A stretch of 28,539 nucleotides of DNA from assembly GCA_002717185.1 (NCBI GenBank), contig PBDC01000049.1, forward strand, positions 1 to 28,539. The letters are read 5' to 3'. A program made the position numbers and the translations under genes. Below, one piece after another: positions 8,409 through 17,638 of this stretch (its first letter is position 1; every line of letters starts with the position of its first letter). The notes below the pieces were generated by a model. That model saw only the letters and a program-made list of their open reading frames with translations. It was not told the origin of the DNA and searched no databases. This DNA is from Rhodospirillaceae bacterium. Its GTDB lineage: Bacteria; Pseudomonadota; Alphaproteobacteria; UBA8366; GCA-2717185.

Positions 8409-11400
8409 TATTCGCCCCCTGCGACCATGTTTGCATTGGAAGCCGCTAGTTGAGCAATCTGCATTTCTTCAAGGGCACGCCGGTAGTCGACAGGCATAAC
8501 CTTGACAAATTTGGGCAGATAGTTGTCCCAATCCTCCAAAATTTTCCGCGCTCGTTTGGAGTTTGTGTAATGCGCATGGCGTTCGATTAAGCTGCATAAA
8601 CGTTCAGCATCGAACCGCGTCATGTCGTGCGAAACATCGACACGACCATGCGCTTCCAAGTCACCGCCCTGATGGGCTAATTCTTCGAGCGTTTCGTCCT
8701 CCGCCGTAATCGGTTCTAGTTCAACCATGGCGAGATTACACCGCTGCTCGAAATCGTCCTCCTCGTCGAGGACGTAGGCAATTCCGCCGCTCATACCCGC
8801 AGCAAAGTTCCTACCAGTATATCCCAGCACGACGACGATACCGCCAGTCATATATTCGCAGCCATGGTCTCCGACACCTTCAACGACGGCTGTTGCACCT
8901 GAATTGCGGACCGCAAATCGTTCGCCACCGACGCCTCGAAAGAAGCATTCTCCTTCGGTTGCACCGTAGAGCACAGTGTTGCCGACAATAATGCTCTGTT
9001 CTGGTACAATCTGGCTCTCCGTCGGTGGGCAGATCACGAGACGGCCACCGCTTAGACCCTTTCCTACATAATCGTTTGCGTCGCCCGTCAGCTCGATCGA
9101 CACACCCTTTGCCAGGAACGCGCCGAAGCTCTGTCCCGCGGTGCCCGAAAGCTTGATGCTAATCGTATCTTCCGGCAAACCGGCATGCCCGAAGCGTTTT
9201 GCAACCTCGCCTGAGAGCATGGCGCCTGTAGTGCGATCCGTATTATGGATTTCGCCTTCAATCAAGACCGACTTGCCCTGTTGTAACGCCGGTAGAGATT
9301 TTTCGATTAACCAACGGTCTTTGATCGTGTCAAGATCGTGATCCTGAGTATCGCAGTTAAAGATCACAACGCCTTCTTGGGGTTCAGGCTTGTAAATAAC
9401 CTTGGACAGGTTGATGCCTTTGGCTTTGTAGTGTTTGATCGCTTTGCGTTGATCCAAACGGTCCGATTGACCGATCATGTCGTCGAAGCGGCGAAAACCC
9501 ATCTCCGCCATCAATCCACGGACTTCCTCAGCGACGAAGAAGAAGTAATTAATGACATGTTCCGGCTTGCCGGTGAAGCGCTTGCGCAACTCCGGGTCCT
9601 GCGTAGCAATGCCAACGGGACAGGTGTTCAGATGACACTTACGCATCATGATACAGCCGGATGCGATCAATGGCGCGGAGGCGAAACCGAACTCGTCGGC
9701 GCCAAGCAGCGCGCCGATAATCACGTCGCGTCCCGTACGCAACCCACCATCAACTTGAACAGCGATACGGCTCCGCAGTCGATTTAGAACCAGGGTTTGA
9801 TGGGTTTCCGCCAGTCCGATTTCCCAGGGCGAGCCGGCGTGGGAAATCGAGGTGAGGGGACTGGCACCCGTGCCGCCTTCGAAACCTGAGATTGTAACGT
9901 GGTCAGATTTCGCTTTGGAGACACCAGCGGCAACCGTGCCAACGCCAATCTCGGACACAAGCTTGACGCTGACATCACCGTCCGGATTGACGTTTTTCAG
10001 GTCATAGATGAGTTGTGCGAGATCTTCGATCGAATAAATGTCATGATGCGGCGGGGGTGAAATAAGTCCGACCCCTGGTGTGGAATGACGTACTTTCGCT
10101 ATTACCGCATCAACCTTATGGCCCGGCAACTGGCCACCTTCTCCCGGCTTGGCCCCTTGCGCCATCTTGATCTGCATCATGTCCGAATTGGCGAGATATT
10201 CCGCTGTGACGCCGAAGCGACCAGAGGCCACCTGCTTGATGGCCGAGCGCTCTGAATCGCCGTTCGGTTTCGGGACGTAGCGGTCCGACTCTTCGCCACC
10301 TTCCCCAGTATTGGATTTGCCGCCAATCCGGTTCATAGCGACTGCCAGAGTTCGGTGCGATTCCCGTGATATCGAGCCAAACGACATGGCGCCGGTTGAG
10401 AAACGTTTAACTATTTCGCTTGCCAACTCAACTTCTTCGAGCGGCACAGGATTATCTGATGGCACTAGCTCAAAAAGACCGCGGATTGTTTTGAGTTTTT
10501 TGCTTTGATTGTTCAACTCATCAGCGAACTCTTTATATCGATCCTTGTTATTTCCGCGCACGCTGTGCTGAAGGCTACCGATGCTATCCGGCGTCCAGTA
10601 GTGATCTTCGCCGCGGATCCGGTAGGCGTACTCGCCGCCTACATCTAGGTACTTTTGATAAATATGAGCGTTACCAAACGCCTGAGTATGCCGTTCCACG
10701 GTCTCCAGAGCGATTTGTTCCAATTCGACCCCTTCAATCGCGGTATGGGTGCCGAAGAAGTATTTTTCAATGAATGCGCTGGACAGACCGATTGCGTCGA
10801 AAATTTGCGCCCCACAATAGGATTGATAAGTTGAGATACCCATCTTGGACATGACTTTGAGGATGCCCTTATCAATCGCTTTTATGTAGCGCGTCTCAAT
10901 CTCGTTTTCACTCAGATCTCTTGGAAACTGATCCTTGATATCGAGTAAAGTATCAAATGCCAGATACGGGTTGACCGCCTCCGCACCGTAACCGGCAAGC
11001 AGGCAGAAGTGATGCACTTCGCGCGCTTCACCTGTCTCCAACACTAGTCCAAGACCCGTTCGCAGCCCTTCGCGGATCAGGTGATGATGAACTGCTGCGG
11101 TGCCAAGTAGGGCAGGGATGCCAACCCGTTCGTCACTGATCGCCCGGTCGCTCAGGATAATAATGTTGTATCCATCGCTGTGCGCCTTCACCGACTGTTC
11201 GCACAGATTGTCGAGAGCCGTTTGCATGCCGGGAGCGCCACCTTTAGCGGGGTATGTGAGATCGAGAGTAACGGTCCGGAATGGGTTGTCGGCTATGTCA
11301 CCAATCGCGCGAATCTTTTCGAGGTCTGCGTTAGTTAGAATGGGTTGTCGGACTTCGAGCCGTTGGTGGGTTCCGGCATCGTCAAGTCCCAGAAGGTTTG

Positions 11401-13081
11401 GGCGCGGCCCGATAAGGGAAACCAACGACATAACTAGCTCTTCACGGATCGGATCAATCGGCGGGTTGGTAACCTGTGCAAAGAGTTGTTTAAAATAACT
11501 GTAAAGCAGCTTCGGCTTGTCAGACAGAGCGGAAAGCGGCGTGTCTGTGCCCATGGAGCCGATCGCCTCCTGGCCAGTCGCCGCCATTGGCGCCATTAGG
11601 GTCTTTAGATCTTCCTGCGTGTAACCGAACGCCTGCTGCCTATCGAGTAGACTGGGCATATTTGGCAGCGGTTCCGCATTTGATACCTTTGGCAGGTCCT
11701 CTAGGACGATCTGCGTGCGGTTGAGCCAATCCTGGTAAGGGCGCGACTTTGCTAACGTGGCCTTGATATCGTCATCGTCGATAATCTTGCCATCTTCAAG
11801 ATCGATCAACAGCATTTTGCCCGGCTGTAGGCGCCATTTTTGGACAATTTTGTCTTCCGATATAGGTAGAACACCCATCTCAGATGCCATGACCACAGTG
11901 TCGTCATCGGTGACTAGATAGCGTGCCGGGCGTAGTCCGTTTCGATCCAGCGTCGCACCGATCTGCCGACCGTCCGTAAAGGCAACTGCAGCAGGACCGT
12001 CCCACGGTTCCATCAAGGCTGCGTGGTATTCGTAGAAGGCGCGGCGTTCTTCATCCATTAGTGGATTACCATGCCAGGCTTCCGGAATGAGAAGCATCAT
12101 TGCATGCGCCAACGAATAGCCGCCGAGCACCAATAGTTCGAGCGCATTATCAAAGCCTGCGGAGTCGGACTGCCCCTCGCGGATCAACGGCCAGACCTTA
12201 TCGAGATCCTCACCGAATGCGACCGATTTCATCGAATAGCGTCGGGCATTCATCCAGTTAAGATTGCCACGCAATGTGTTGATCTCGCCATTATGACAGA
12301 TCATGCGGAACGGATGCGCCAGTGACCAGGCAGGGAAAGTATTCGTCGAGAACCGCTGATGCACAAGGGCGACTGCGGACTCAACGCGCTCGTCGCCAAG
12401 ATCGGGATAAAAAGGTCCGACCTGATCCGCAAGCACCATACCTTTATAACAAACGGTCCTGGCTGACAGCGATGGGATATAAAAATCGATAAATTCTTCG
12501 CCTTTGGCTCGGGTCTCTCGTGAGGCACGCTTGCGGATGACGAAGAGTTTGCGTTCCAGCGTGTCCGTATCGGCGACCTTGTCGCCTTGACCAATAAAGA
12601 CCTGTCTGATGAAAGGTTCGGTTGCCAGTACAGATTTGCCCAGATCACTGTTATCGACCGGCATGTCTCGCCAGCCAAGCAAAGTCTGCCCCTCGATGGA
12701 GATGCACTCTTCAAGGATTTGCTCACATTCCGCCCGCTGCGCCGTGTCCTGCGGTAAAAACAAGGTGCCAACGCCGTATTCGCCGGCCGCCGGCAATTCG
12801 AATCCTAGCTTGGCACATTCCTCGCGATAAAACCGGTCCGGTATCTGTAGAAGTATGCCAGCGCCATCGCCCGCCTTCGGGTCCGCGCCGACTGCGCCGC
12901 GATGCGTTAAATTAACCAGAAGCTGTAGGCCCTGTTTGACGATGTCGTGGCTTTTAATGTTTTTAATATTCGCGATGAAGCCGATACCGCACGCGTCATG
13001 TTCGTGACGACTGTCATAAAGTCCTTGGGGCTTTGGAAACCCCTTCGGTGCGGTATGGATGTATTCACTCATCGCGGTCAT
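8408..13081 (-). CDS. gltB: Glutamate synthase large (alpha) subunit
   Basis: 1557 residues. The order is class II glutamine amidotransferase, central linker, FMN-binding synthase barrel and C-terminal GXGXG helix. The amidotransferase nucleophile is C31 in HDACGIGF, so about 30 residues are removed as a propeptide. The [3Fe-4S] cysteines are C1143, C1149 and C1154 (C-x5-C-x4-C, in [17 protein letters not shown]). It releases ammonia from glutamine and channels it to 2-oxoglutarate at the FMN site. Two starts are possible: ATG 13081, with AGGGA almost touching it, and ATG 13072, with AGGGA about 10 nt away; the second has better spacing. It is co-transcribed with gltD. A candidate leader RNA lies at 13130-13200. 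Confidence 0.97.
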   Translation of the reverse strand: MTAMSEYIHTAPKGFPKPQGLYDSRHEHDACGIGFIANIKNIKSHDIVKQGLQLLVNLTHRGAVGADPKAGDGAGILLQIPDRFYREECAKLGFELPAAGEYGVGTLFLPQDTAQRAECEQILEECISIEGQTLLGWRDMPVDNSDLGKSVLATEPFIRQVFIGQGDKVADTDTLERKLFVIRKRASRETRAKGEEFIDFYIPSLSARTVCYKGMVLADQVGPFYPDLGDERVESAVALVHQRFSTNTFPAWSLAHPFRMICHNGEINTLRGNLNWMNARRYSMKSVAFGEDLDKVWPLIREGQSDSAGFDNALELLVLGGYSLAHAMMLLIPEAWHGNPLMDEERRAFYEYHAALMEPWDGPAAVAFTDGRQIGATLDRNGLRPARYLVTDDDTVVMASEMGVLPISEDKIVQKWRLQPGKMLLIDLEDGKIIDDDDIKATLAKSRPYQDWLNRTQIVLEDLPKVSNAEPLPNMPSLLDRQQAFGYTQEDLKTLMAPMAATGQEAIGSMGTDTPLSALSDKPKLLYSYFKQLFAQVTNPPIDPIREELVMSLVSLIGPRPNLLGLDDAGTHQRLEVRQPILTNADLEKIRAIGDIADNPFRTVTLDLTYPAKGGAPGMQTALDNLCEQSVKAHSDGYNIIILSDRAISDERVGIPALLGTAAVHHHLIREGLRTGLGLVLETGEAREVHHFCLLAGYGAEAVNPYLAFDTLLDIKDQFPRDLSENEIETRYIKAIDKGILKVMSKMGISTYQSYCGAQIFDAIGLSSAFIEKYFFGTHTAIEGVELEQIALETVERHTQAFGNAHIYQKYLDVGGEYAYRIRGEDHYWTPDSIGSLQHSVRGNNKDRYKEFADELNNQSKKLKTIRGLFELVPSDNPVPLEEVELASEIVKRFSTGAMSFGSISRESHRTLAVAMNRIGGKSNTGEGGEESDRYVPKPNGDSERSAIKQVASGRFGVTAEYLANSDMMQIKMAQGAKPGEGGQLPGHKVDAVIAKVRHSTPGVGLISPPPHHDIYSIEDLAQLIYDLKNVNPDGDVSVKLVSEIGVGTVAAGVSKAKSDHVTISGFEGGTGASPLTSISHAGSPWEIGLAETHQTLVLNRLRSRIAVQVDGGLRTGRDVIIGALLGADEFGFASAPLIASGCIMMRKCHLNTCPVGIATQDPELRKRFTGKPEHVINYFFFVAEEVRGLMAEMGFRRFDDMIGQSDRLDQRKAIKHYKAKGINLSKVIYKPEPQEGVVIFNCDTQDHDLDTIKDRWLIEKSLPALQQGKSVLIEGEIHNTDRTTGAMLSGEVAKRFGHAGLPEDTISIKLSGTAGQSFGAFLAKGVSIELTGDANDYVGKGLSGGRLVICPPTESQIVPEQSIIVGNTVLYGATEGECFFRGVGGERFAVRNSGATAVVEGVGDHGCEYMTGGIVVVLGYTGRNFAAGMSGGIAYVLDEEDDFEQRCNLAMVELEPITAEDETLEELAHQGGDLEAHGRVDVSHDMTRFDAERLCSLIERHAHYTNSKRARKILEDWDNYLPKFVKVMPVDYRRALEEMQIAQLAASNANMVAGGE

Positions 13082-13129
13082 GTCCCTGTGCGGCCTTTAT
13101 CGTCCGTCGTTTTGATTTCGAATTCGCCT

Positions 13130-13200
13130 CTGCGCCGGTCGAACGGCGCGGAACCCGTTGGGTTCAGTGCCAGTCCATCACGACCGCTTTCGCGGCGCAG
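13130..13200 (-). promoter_or_regulatory. Candidate structured leader RNA upstream of gltB
   Basis: Three local hairpins and one long-range stem are packed into 71 nt, 49 nt before gltB. They are GCGCCG/CGGCGC at 13132-13149, GAACCC/GGGTTC with a 3-nt loop at 13151-13165, and CCGC/GCGG at 13184-13195. The outer arms CTGCGCCG (13130-13137) and CGGCGCAG (13193-13200) are exact 8-bp complements, with GGTCG/CGACC able to extend them inwards. The outer stem excludes the first and third hairpins, so two alternative folds exist, as in attenuators or riboswitches. I recognise no known family. Confidence 0.4.
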
Positions 13201-13924
13201 AAGTCCAGTATGCCGAATATTGTCTGGTGCAACATTTTTTCGTCAGCATTACGGGGTTCGGAATTCGAAAGGCGTTTTTATCGAATTTTACGTGTAAATC
13301 CAACAACATTGTTGAATGCGCGGCGAAATCTCGCACCCCACAATAGGATATCCATTTACGTTGCGTCGTTACGACGGCGAAATTGATAAAGCTTGCTCCT
13401 TGCAAGCGTGTCTTCTGCCAGTCGTATTCCAATTACGATTTAATTAATGTGTACGTTGCCAGGACGGCGGCACAGGTGATCAACGCACCAATGTCTGGTT
13501 CTCCGATGTACCAGAAACAGTTGGCAAATAACTACTACGTAGTGTTTTTGAAGTATTCTAAATGGTTGACGCTTACAACCTAGTATTGAACGTGAAAGTA
13601 CGCATCGCTATCCAATTGCGTTGCATAGGAAAATTCAATTAGTAGCCGCAGCAATCATGGTTTTGACGTCCGCGATCTCCTCACCGGAGACCTGGCAGGC
13701 CTATTGCTTTTCGATTGCAATTTAAAACCGTTCCATTCTCTGAATAAAGACGCGTGATTTTATCTTTAACGCATATAGAATTCGGTTATTAGCGGTGATT
13801 TATACAATGCGAATTTAGTGCGCATGCTAAATGACTTGGTTTGACTAAAACTAGCTTAGCATTCGATAGTAACGATTGAGGCAAGCGTAGATCAGGGCGC
13901 GGCGATAAAAGTTTCGGGGACAGA
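13201..13924. other. Long gap between divergent gltB and acyl-CoA dehydrogenase genes
   Basis: No convincing gene. There are several perfect short hairpins: CAACA/TGTTG at 13301-13314, CGTCG/CGACG at about 13364-13376, and GCTTGC/GCAAGC at 13391-13407, whose loop reads AAGGA on the minus strand and is followed there by TTTAT. A short coding-like stretch ending in a stop lies on the minus strand at 13640-13702 (reported as a finding). The right end carries a possible promoter for the dehydrogenase genes. The gltB promoter must also be here, but I could not place it. Confidence 0.5.
13841..13870 (+). promoter_or_regulatory. Possible sigma-70 promoter for the acyl-CoA dehydrogenase pair
   Basis: TTGACT (13841-13846) and GATAGT (13865-13870) are separated by 18 nt; they match the -35 and -10 consensus at five and four of six positions. 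They would give a leader of roughly 48 nt before the ATG at 13925. Based on pattern only. Confidence 0.3.
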
Positions 13925-15049
13925 ATGAATTTCGATTTTTCAGAAGAACAATATCTTTTGCGCGATCAGGCGCGGAAATTTCTCGACGATCGATCTACAC
14001 CCGCGGTTGTCCGTGCGGTGCTCGAGGATGAAGACAAACCCTATGACACCGAACTTTGGCAGTCTATGGCAGAGTTGGGTTGGACCGGCGCAATTATTCC
14101 AGAGGAATATGGCGGAGCCGGGATGACCGGCGAGGATCTTTGCGTGATAGCAGAAGAGCTGGGACGCTGTCTGGCACCGACCCCGTTTTCTTCTTCTGTT
14201 TACATGGCAACCGAAGCTCTGTTGATGGCAGGCAACGATACGCAAAAGGCTGATTATCTGCCAGCGATGGCTGCCGGAGAACGGATCGGATGTTTCGCGG
14301 TGTCCGAAGGCATCGGTGTTGCTAACGCTGACTCAATAAAAATGCGAGCATCGGACGGGACTGTCGACGGCACCAAAATTCCCGTGGCGGATGGTGATAT
14401 CGCGGATTTTTCCATCGTCCTAGCGCGTTACGGAAGCGATCTGTCGCTATATCTCGTTGACCTTTCGGGAGAAGGAGTTAGCCGCAAATCTGTCGAAACG
14501 GTCGACCCTAGCCGGTCACATGCGGAAATTACTTTCAACAAGGCTGCTGCAGAACCCTTGGGTAAAGCGGGCGAAGGTTGGGAGATCACTCAGTCAGTGT
14601 TTGATCGTGCCGCAATCCTGATGGCGTTTGAGCAGGTCGGCGGTGCACAAGCTTGTCTCGACATGGCGACCGAATACGCTAAAAACCGCTTCGCGTTCGG
14701 CCGGCCGATTGGATCGTTCCAGGCAATCAAGCATAAACTCGCTAACATCTACATCGATGTCGAACTGGCTCGAGCAAACGCTTACTACGGCGCCTGGGCA
14801 CTAGCAGCCGACACGCCCGACTTGTCGACCGCAGCAGCGGCCGCCCGGGTGGCGGCAAGCGAGGCTTTTAATCACGCTGCACGCGAAAACATTCAAACAC
14901 ATGGCGGTATGGGCTTTACTTGGGAATTCGACTGCCATCTTTACTATCGCCGCGCCAAGCTCTTGTCGCTTGCACTAGGGGGTGAACGGCGCTGGAAGGA
15001 CCGATTGGTCAGCCAACTCGAAACTCGCAATTTCACCGGAGAGGAATAG
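13925..15049 (+). CDS. Acyl-CoA dehydrogenase, probable non-catalytic partner subunit
   Basis: 374 residues with the three-domain acyl-CoA dehydrogenase fold: EEYGGAGMTGEDL near 60-72, the middle beta domain to about 215, and a C-terminal helical domain with RFAFGRPIGSFQAIKHKLA (255-273) and QTHGGMGFTWE near 324-334. Both known catalytic-base positions lack Glu: the helix-G site reads FDRAA (D227), and the late site, usually YEG, lies around LALGGERR. The next gene keeps a helix-G Glu. This mirrors the alpha2beta2 dehydrogenases of steroid side-chain degradation (ChsE4-ChsE5 type), in which one subunit supplies the base and FAD sits at the interface. The ATG has GGGGACAG just upstream, and the next gene begins 5 nt after this stop. 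Confidence 0.88.
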   Translation: MNFDFSEEQYLLRDQARKFLDDRSTPAVVRAVLEDEDKPYDTELWQSMAELGWTGAIIPEEYGGAGMTGEDLCVIAEELGRCLAPTPFSSSVYMATEALLMAGNDTQKADYLPAMAAGERIGCFAVSEGIGVANADSIKMRASDGTVDGTKIPVADGDIADFSIVLARYGSDLSLYLVDLSGEGVSRKSVETVDPSRSHAEITFNKAAAEPLGKAGEGWEITQSVFDRAAILMAFEQVGGAQACLDMATEYAKNRFAFGRPIGSFQAIKHKLANIYIDVELARANAYYGAWALAADTPDLSTAAAAARVAASEAFNHAARENIQTHGGMGFTWEFDCHLYYRRAKLLSLALGGERRWKDRLVSQLETRNFTGEE

Positions 15050-15054
15050 GCTCG

Positions 15055-16284
15055 ATGGATTTCAATGATAACCATGACGAAGCTGAATTCCGTGCCGAGG
15101 CCCGTGCTTGGCTGGCGGATAACGCCGAAGCAAAAGCACCCGGCAAGGTTTACAAATACCGACGCGGCGAGCCGGAATTAATCCCTGCAGCGCGTGAATG
15201 GGAGCGAAAAAAATTCGAAGGTGGTTTCTCCGGTATCGCCTTACCGAAAGAGTACGGTGGTCGCGCTGGGACTAGGCTTCAGCAAATCATATTTGGGGAG
15301 GAAGAAACCAATTATCTTATTCCACCACCAATTTTCTCGATAAGTCACGGTATGGCGGTGCCAACGATGTTGACCTATGCGACGGAGGACCAAAAGCAAC
15401 GGTATGTGCCAGCGACCCTTCGTGGTGATGAGATCTGGTGCCAACTTTTCTCCGAACCGGCCGGTGGCTCCGACTTGGCAGGTTTGCGGACGCGTTCAGT
15501 GCGCGATGGCGATCATTGGGTCGTTAACGGTCAGAAGATCTGGACCTCCGGAGCACATTACGCCGATATGGCGATCCTTGTGACCCGCAGCGATCCAGAC
15601 GCCCCTAAACATAAGGGACTGACTTACTTTTTCATCGATATGAAATCACCCGGCATCGAGATCAGGCCTATTAAGCAGATCTCAGGCTTCTCAAATTTCA
15701 ACGAAGTTTATATGACAGATTTGCGTATTCCGGACACACAGCGTCTTGGGGATGTGGGTCAAGGCTGGCAGGTCGCCATCACCACCTTGATGAATGAGCG
15801 GGTCAGTTCTGGCATCCGACCTGCGCCGGACTTTGAAGATATCTTCCAACTGGCCAAGGATATCGAGCTTGAAGACGGACCAGCCATTGCCGATGCCGCT
15901 GTACGCGAAAAATTGGCTGACTGGTATATAAAGGCGCAGGGCGTGAAACTGATCCGCGCTCGTCTGATGACGGCCCTGTCGCGTGGCGAGCGGCCTGGCC
16001 CGGAAAACTCGATCTCCAAGCTGGTGTCGAGCTTCCGACGTCAAGAGATCGCACATTTTGGCATGGATTTGATGGACATGGCCGGCGGCATGATGGACCC
16101 GGAAAAGATGCCATCACGAGCACTTTACCAGCAAGCCTTGCTTGACGCACCTGGGGGCCGTATCGCGGCCGGGTCGGACGAAATTTTGCGTAATATCATT
16201 AGCGAACGGGTGCTCGGGCTGCCGCCGGAAATCAGGGTCGACAAAGAACTGCCGTTCAATCAATTGCCAACCGGCTCGGAGTAA
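15055..16284 (+). CDS. Acyl-CoA dehydrogenase, probable catalytic partner subunit
   Basis: 409 residues. N-terminal helical domain, then the FAD/substrate loop QLFSEPAGGSDLAGLRTRS (130-148) and NGQKIWTSGAHYADMAILVTR (in parts, NGQKIWTSGA at 158), then the C-terminal domain. The late catalytic position reads AAGSDEILRN (A372) where medium-chain enzymes have EGT. E248 in TTLMNERV occupies the isovaleryl-CoA-dehydrogenase-type helix-G site and is the likely base. It should introduce a 2,3-double bond in a branched or bulky acyl-CoA. Five bases separate it from the preceding dehydrogenase, whose last codons contain the AGGAATAGG ribosome site, so the two are co-translated and probably form one heteromer. 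Its 3' end converges with the GST gene 15 nt away. Confidence 0.9.
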   Translation: MDFNDNHDEAEFRAEARAWLADNAEAKAPGKVYKYRRGEPELIPAAREWERKKFEGGFSGIALPKEYGGRAGTRLQQIIFGEEETNYLIPPPIFSISHGMAVPTMLTYATEDQKQRYVPATLRGDEIWCQLFSEPAGGSDLAGLRTRSVRDGDHWVVNGQKIWTSGAHYADMAILVTRSDPDAPKHKGLTYFFIDMKSPGIEIRPIKQISGFSNFNEVYMTDLRIPDTQRLGDVGQGWQVAITTLMNERVSSGIRPAPDFEDIFQLAKDIELEDGPAIADAAVREKLADWYIKAQGVKLIRARLMTALSRGERPGPENSISKLVSSFRRQEIAHFGMDLMDMAGGMMDPEKMPSRALYQQALLDAPGGRIAAGSDEILRNIISERVLGLPPEIRVDKELPFNQLPTGSE

Positions 16285-16299
16285 TAGCAGGAGTTGCGG

Positions 16300-16947
16300 T
16301 TAAGTCCGCAGCCCTTCGTAGTTAAGGTCGAAGGCCCGTCTGTAGGAGGGCCGGCTCTCGGCCCGTGCCAGATACGCATCCAGTGCCTTGGGCAGTTCAA
16401 TATTATATCGAAGACCCGCATTAAGGCACGTCGCGAGCATAATGTCGGCAATGCTGAATAGCTCCCCGAATAGGTAGGTTCCGCCAGTTGCGACCTGAGC
16501 AGCCACGGCGTTCGCCTGTTTTAAATAATATTCCCGTGCGGAGGCGACAGCGTCAGGTGCTTGTCCATATATCTCTGGCAAACCTTCGTGCCGTCGAATT
16601 ATATAAATTGTGTGCGCATCTAGTTCCATGGCGGAGAAGAAACACCACTCGTTTACTTTCGCACGGCTTTGTGGGTCTTCGGGTACGTAAAATCCCTGCG
16701 GCGTATCGAAGTTATCCGCAATGTAAGAGATAATGGCCGGACTTTCCGTTATGACGATATCACCATGCTGCAAAGTCGGTATCTTCTGTTTCGGGTTTAT
16801 CGCTGCATAGGTATCTGTCTGGGTTTCGCCGGTTCGTGACTGAATTGGTTTGATATCGTAGGTGAGGCCGAACTCTTCCAGCATCCAGCGCACGCGCATT
16901 GTGCGGCCTGAACCGCGGCCCCACAAAATGAGCTTATCGTCCGCCAT
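16300..16947 (-). CDS. Glutathione S-transferase family protein
   Basis: 215 residues, the standard two-domain GST size. The N-terminal thioredoxin-like domain (1-82) has LILWGRGSGRTMRVRWMLEE, with the cis-Pro in NPKQKIPTLQ (near 56) and the glutathione-binding ESPAIISYIAD (near 68-78). The C-terminal helical domain holds YLFGELFSIADIMLATCL, including the conserved N-capping Ser and buried Asp. An active-site Ser such as S13 or S14 in GRGSGRT is possible. It probably conjugates or isomerises electrophiles in the cytosol. The ATG has GGAGG 9 nt upstream. It is a single-gene unit, converging on the dehydrogenase pair. Confidence 0.9.
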   Translation of the reverse strand: MADDKLILWGRGSGRTMRVRWMLEEFGLTYDIKPIQSRTGETQTDTYAAINPKQKIPTLQHGDIVITESPAIISYIADNFDTPQGFYVPEDPQSRAKVNEWCFFSAMELDAHTIYIIRRHEGLPEIYGQAPDAVASAREYYLKQANAVAAQVATGGTYLFGELFSIADIMLATCLNAGLRYNIELPKALDAYLARAESRPSYRRAFDLNYEGLRT

Positions 16948-17638
16948 AACGAGGGTCCTCCATTACCCAATATCAAATGGGACTATATATGCACGACGCG
17001 ACCGCAAGAAAACCGACTATAACAGCCCTATTGAACGGTAGTCCGCATATTCGTTGCCGCCATTCCCTAAATGAGCCTGCAGAAAAATATGTTTATTTAC
17101 CCGCCTCTTACAATGTTTTTAAAGTGACTTTATTGTACAAAGAATGCGGTGTTGCCGTATGTGAAAAATATGTATGAGGCAGTTTGAGCACTCGTCGAAG
17201 CACCTAGAATGCCTCAAATTATGCCTTCCACGCTTTAGACCCTAAATCGCCTATAATCTTTGCCTACGGTCAAGGAACAAGAACCTCGTTTGTAGTGTTC
17301 TACCATCTCGAATAGGGCTTTGCGCTTGGTCTCAAGGTCGGCAGTTTATGCAAAACATACGGCATATGCATCGCCTCGTGGCGCGGGAGTGCTGAACAGT
17401 GAGTTATTGGCCTTTGGATACGGGAATGCAGTTTCCACCGCTCGTCCGGAACGCTATGCGTAAACGGTCTCGCTGACCGAAACACTGCAGTTTGTCGTTT
17501 GTATTGTGGATTTCGCATCCAATCGCTGACATAGGGACCGGCAACATTGTATGATTACCACTTTCTAAAAAACTAAGATTCGTGCGGTTCTTTTGGGTGC
17601 CTGTACGGTTTCTGAGTGATGGATAGCAAGAGGAAATT
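16948..17638. other. Gap between GST and CoA transferase genes
   Basis: No intact gene. The left part (16948-17180) is AT-rich and featureless beyond the GST promoter it must contain. On the minus strand, 17235-17345 reads as 36 codons with coding-like composition closed by TAA, but it begins right after a stop and has no start before an internal ATG; it may be a remnant. The right end holds the AGAGGAA site for the CoA transferase. Confidence 0.45.
17235..17345 (-). pseudogene. Possible coding remnant
   Basis: 36 sense codons follow a TAA at 17346-17348 and end in TAA at 17235-17237. The translation contains ADLETKRKALFEMVEHY and then TVGKDYRRFRV, which is charged, helical and protein-like, with coding-style codons such as GCC GAC CTT GAG ACC AAG. 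There is no ribosome site or proper start. It could be the 3' end of a decayed gene, or chance. I do not recognise the family. Confidence 0.2.

Noticed and set aside
13130..13165. TTCGACC loop as a tRNA T-arm
   Set aside because: The base after the loop cannot pair as C61 would with G53, and no acceptor, D or anticodon arms fit around it.
13165..13180. TGGCAC on the minus strand upstream of gltB as a sigma-54 -24 element
   Set aside because: The -12 element is absent: after TGGCAC and five bases comes CCAA rather than TTGC.
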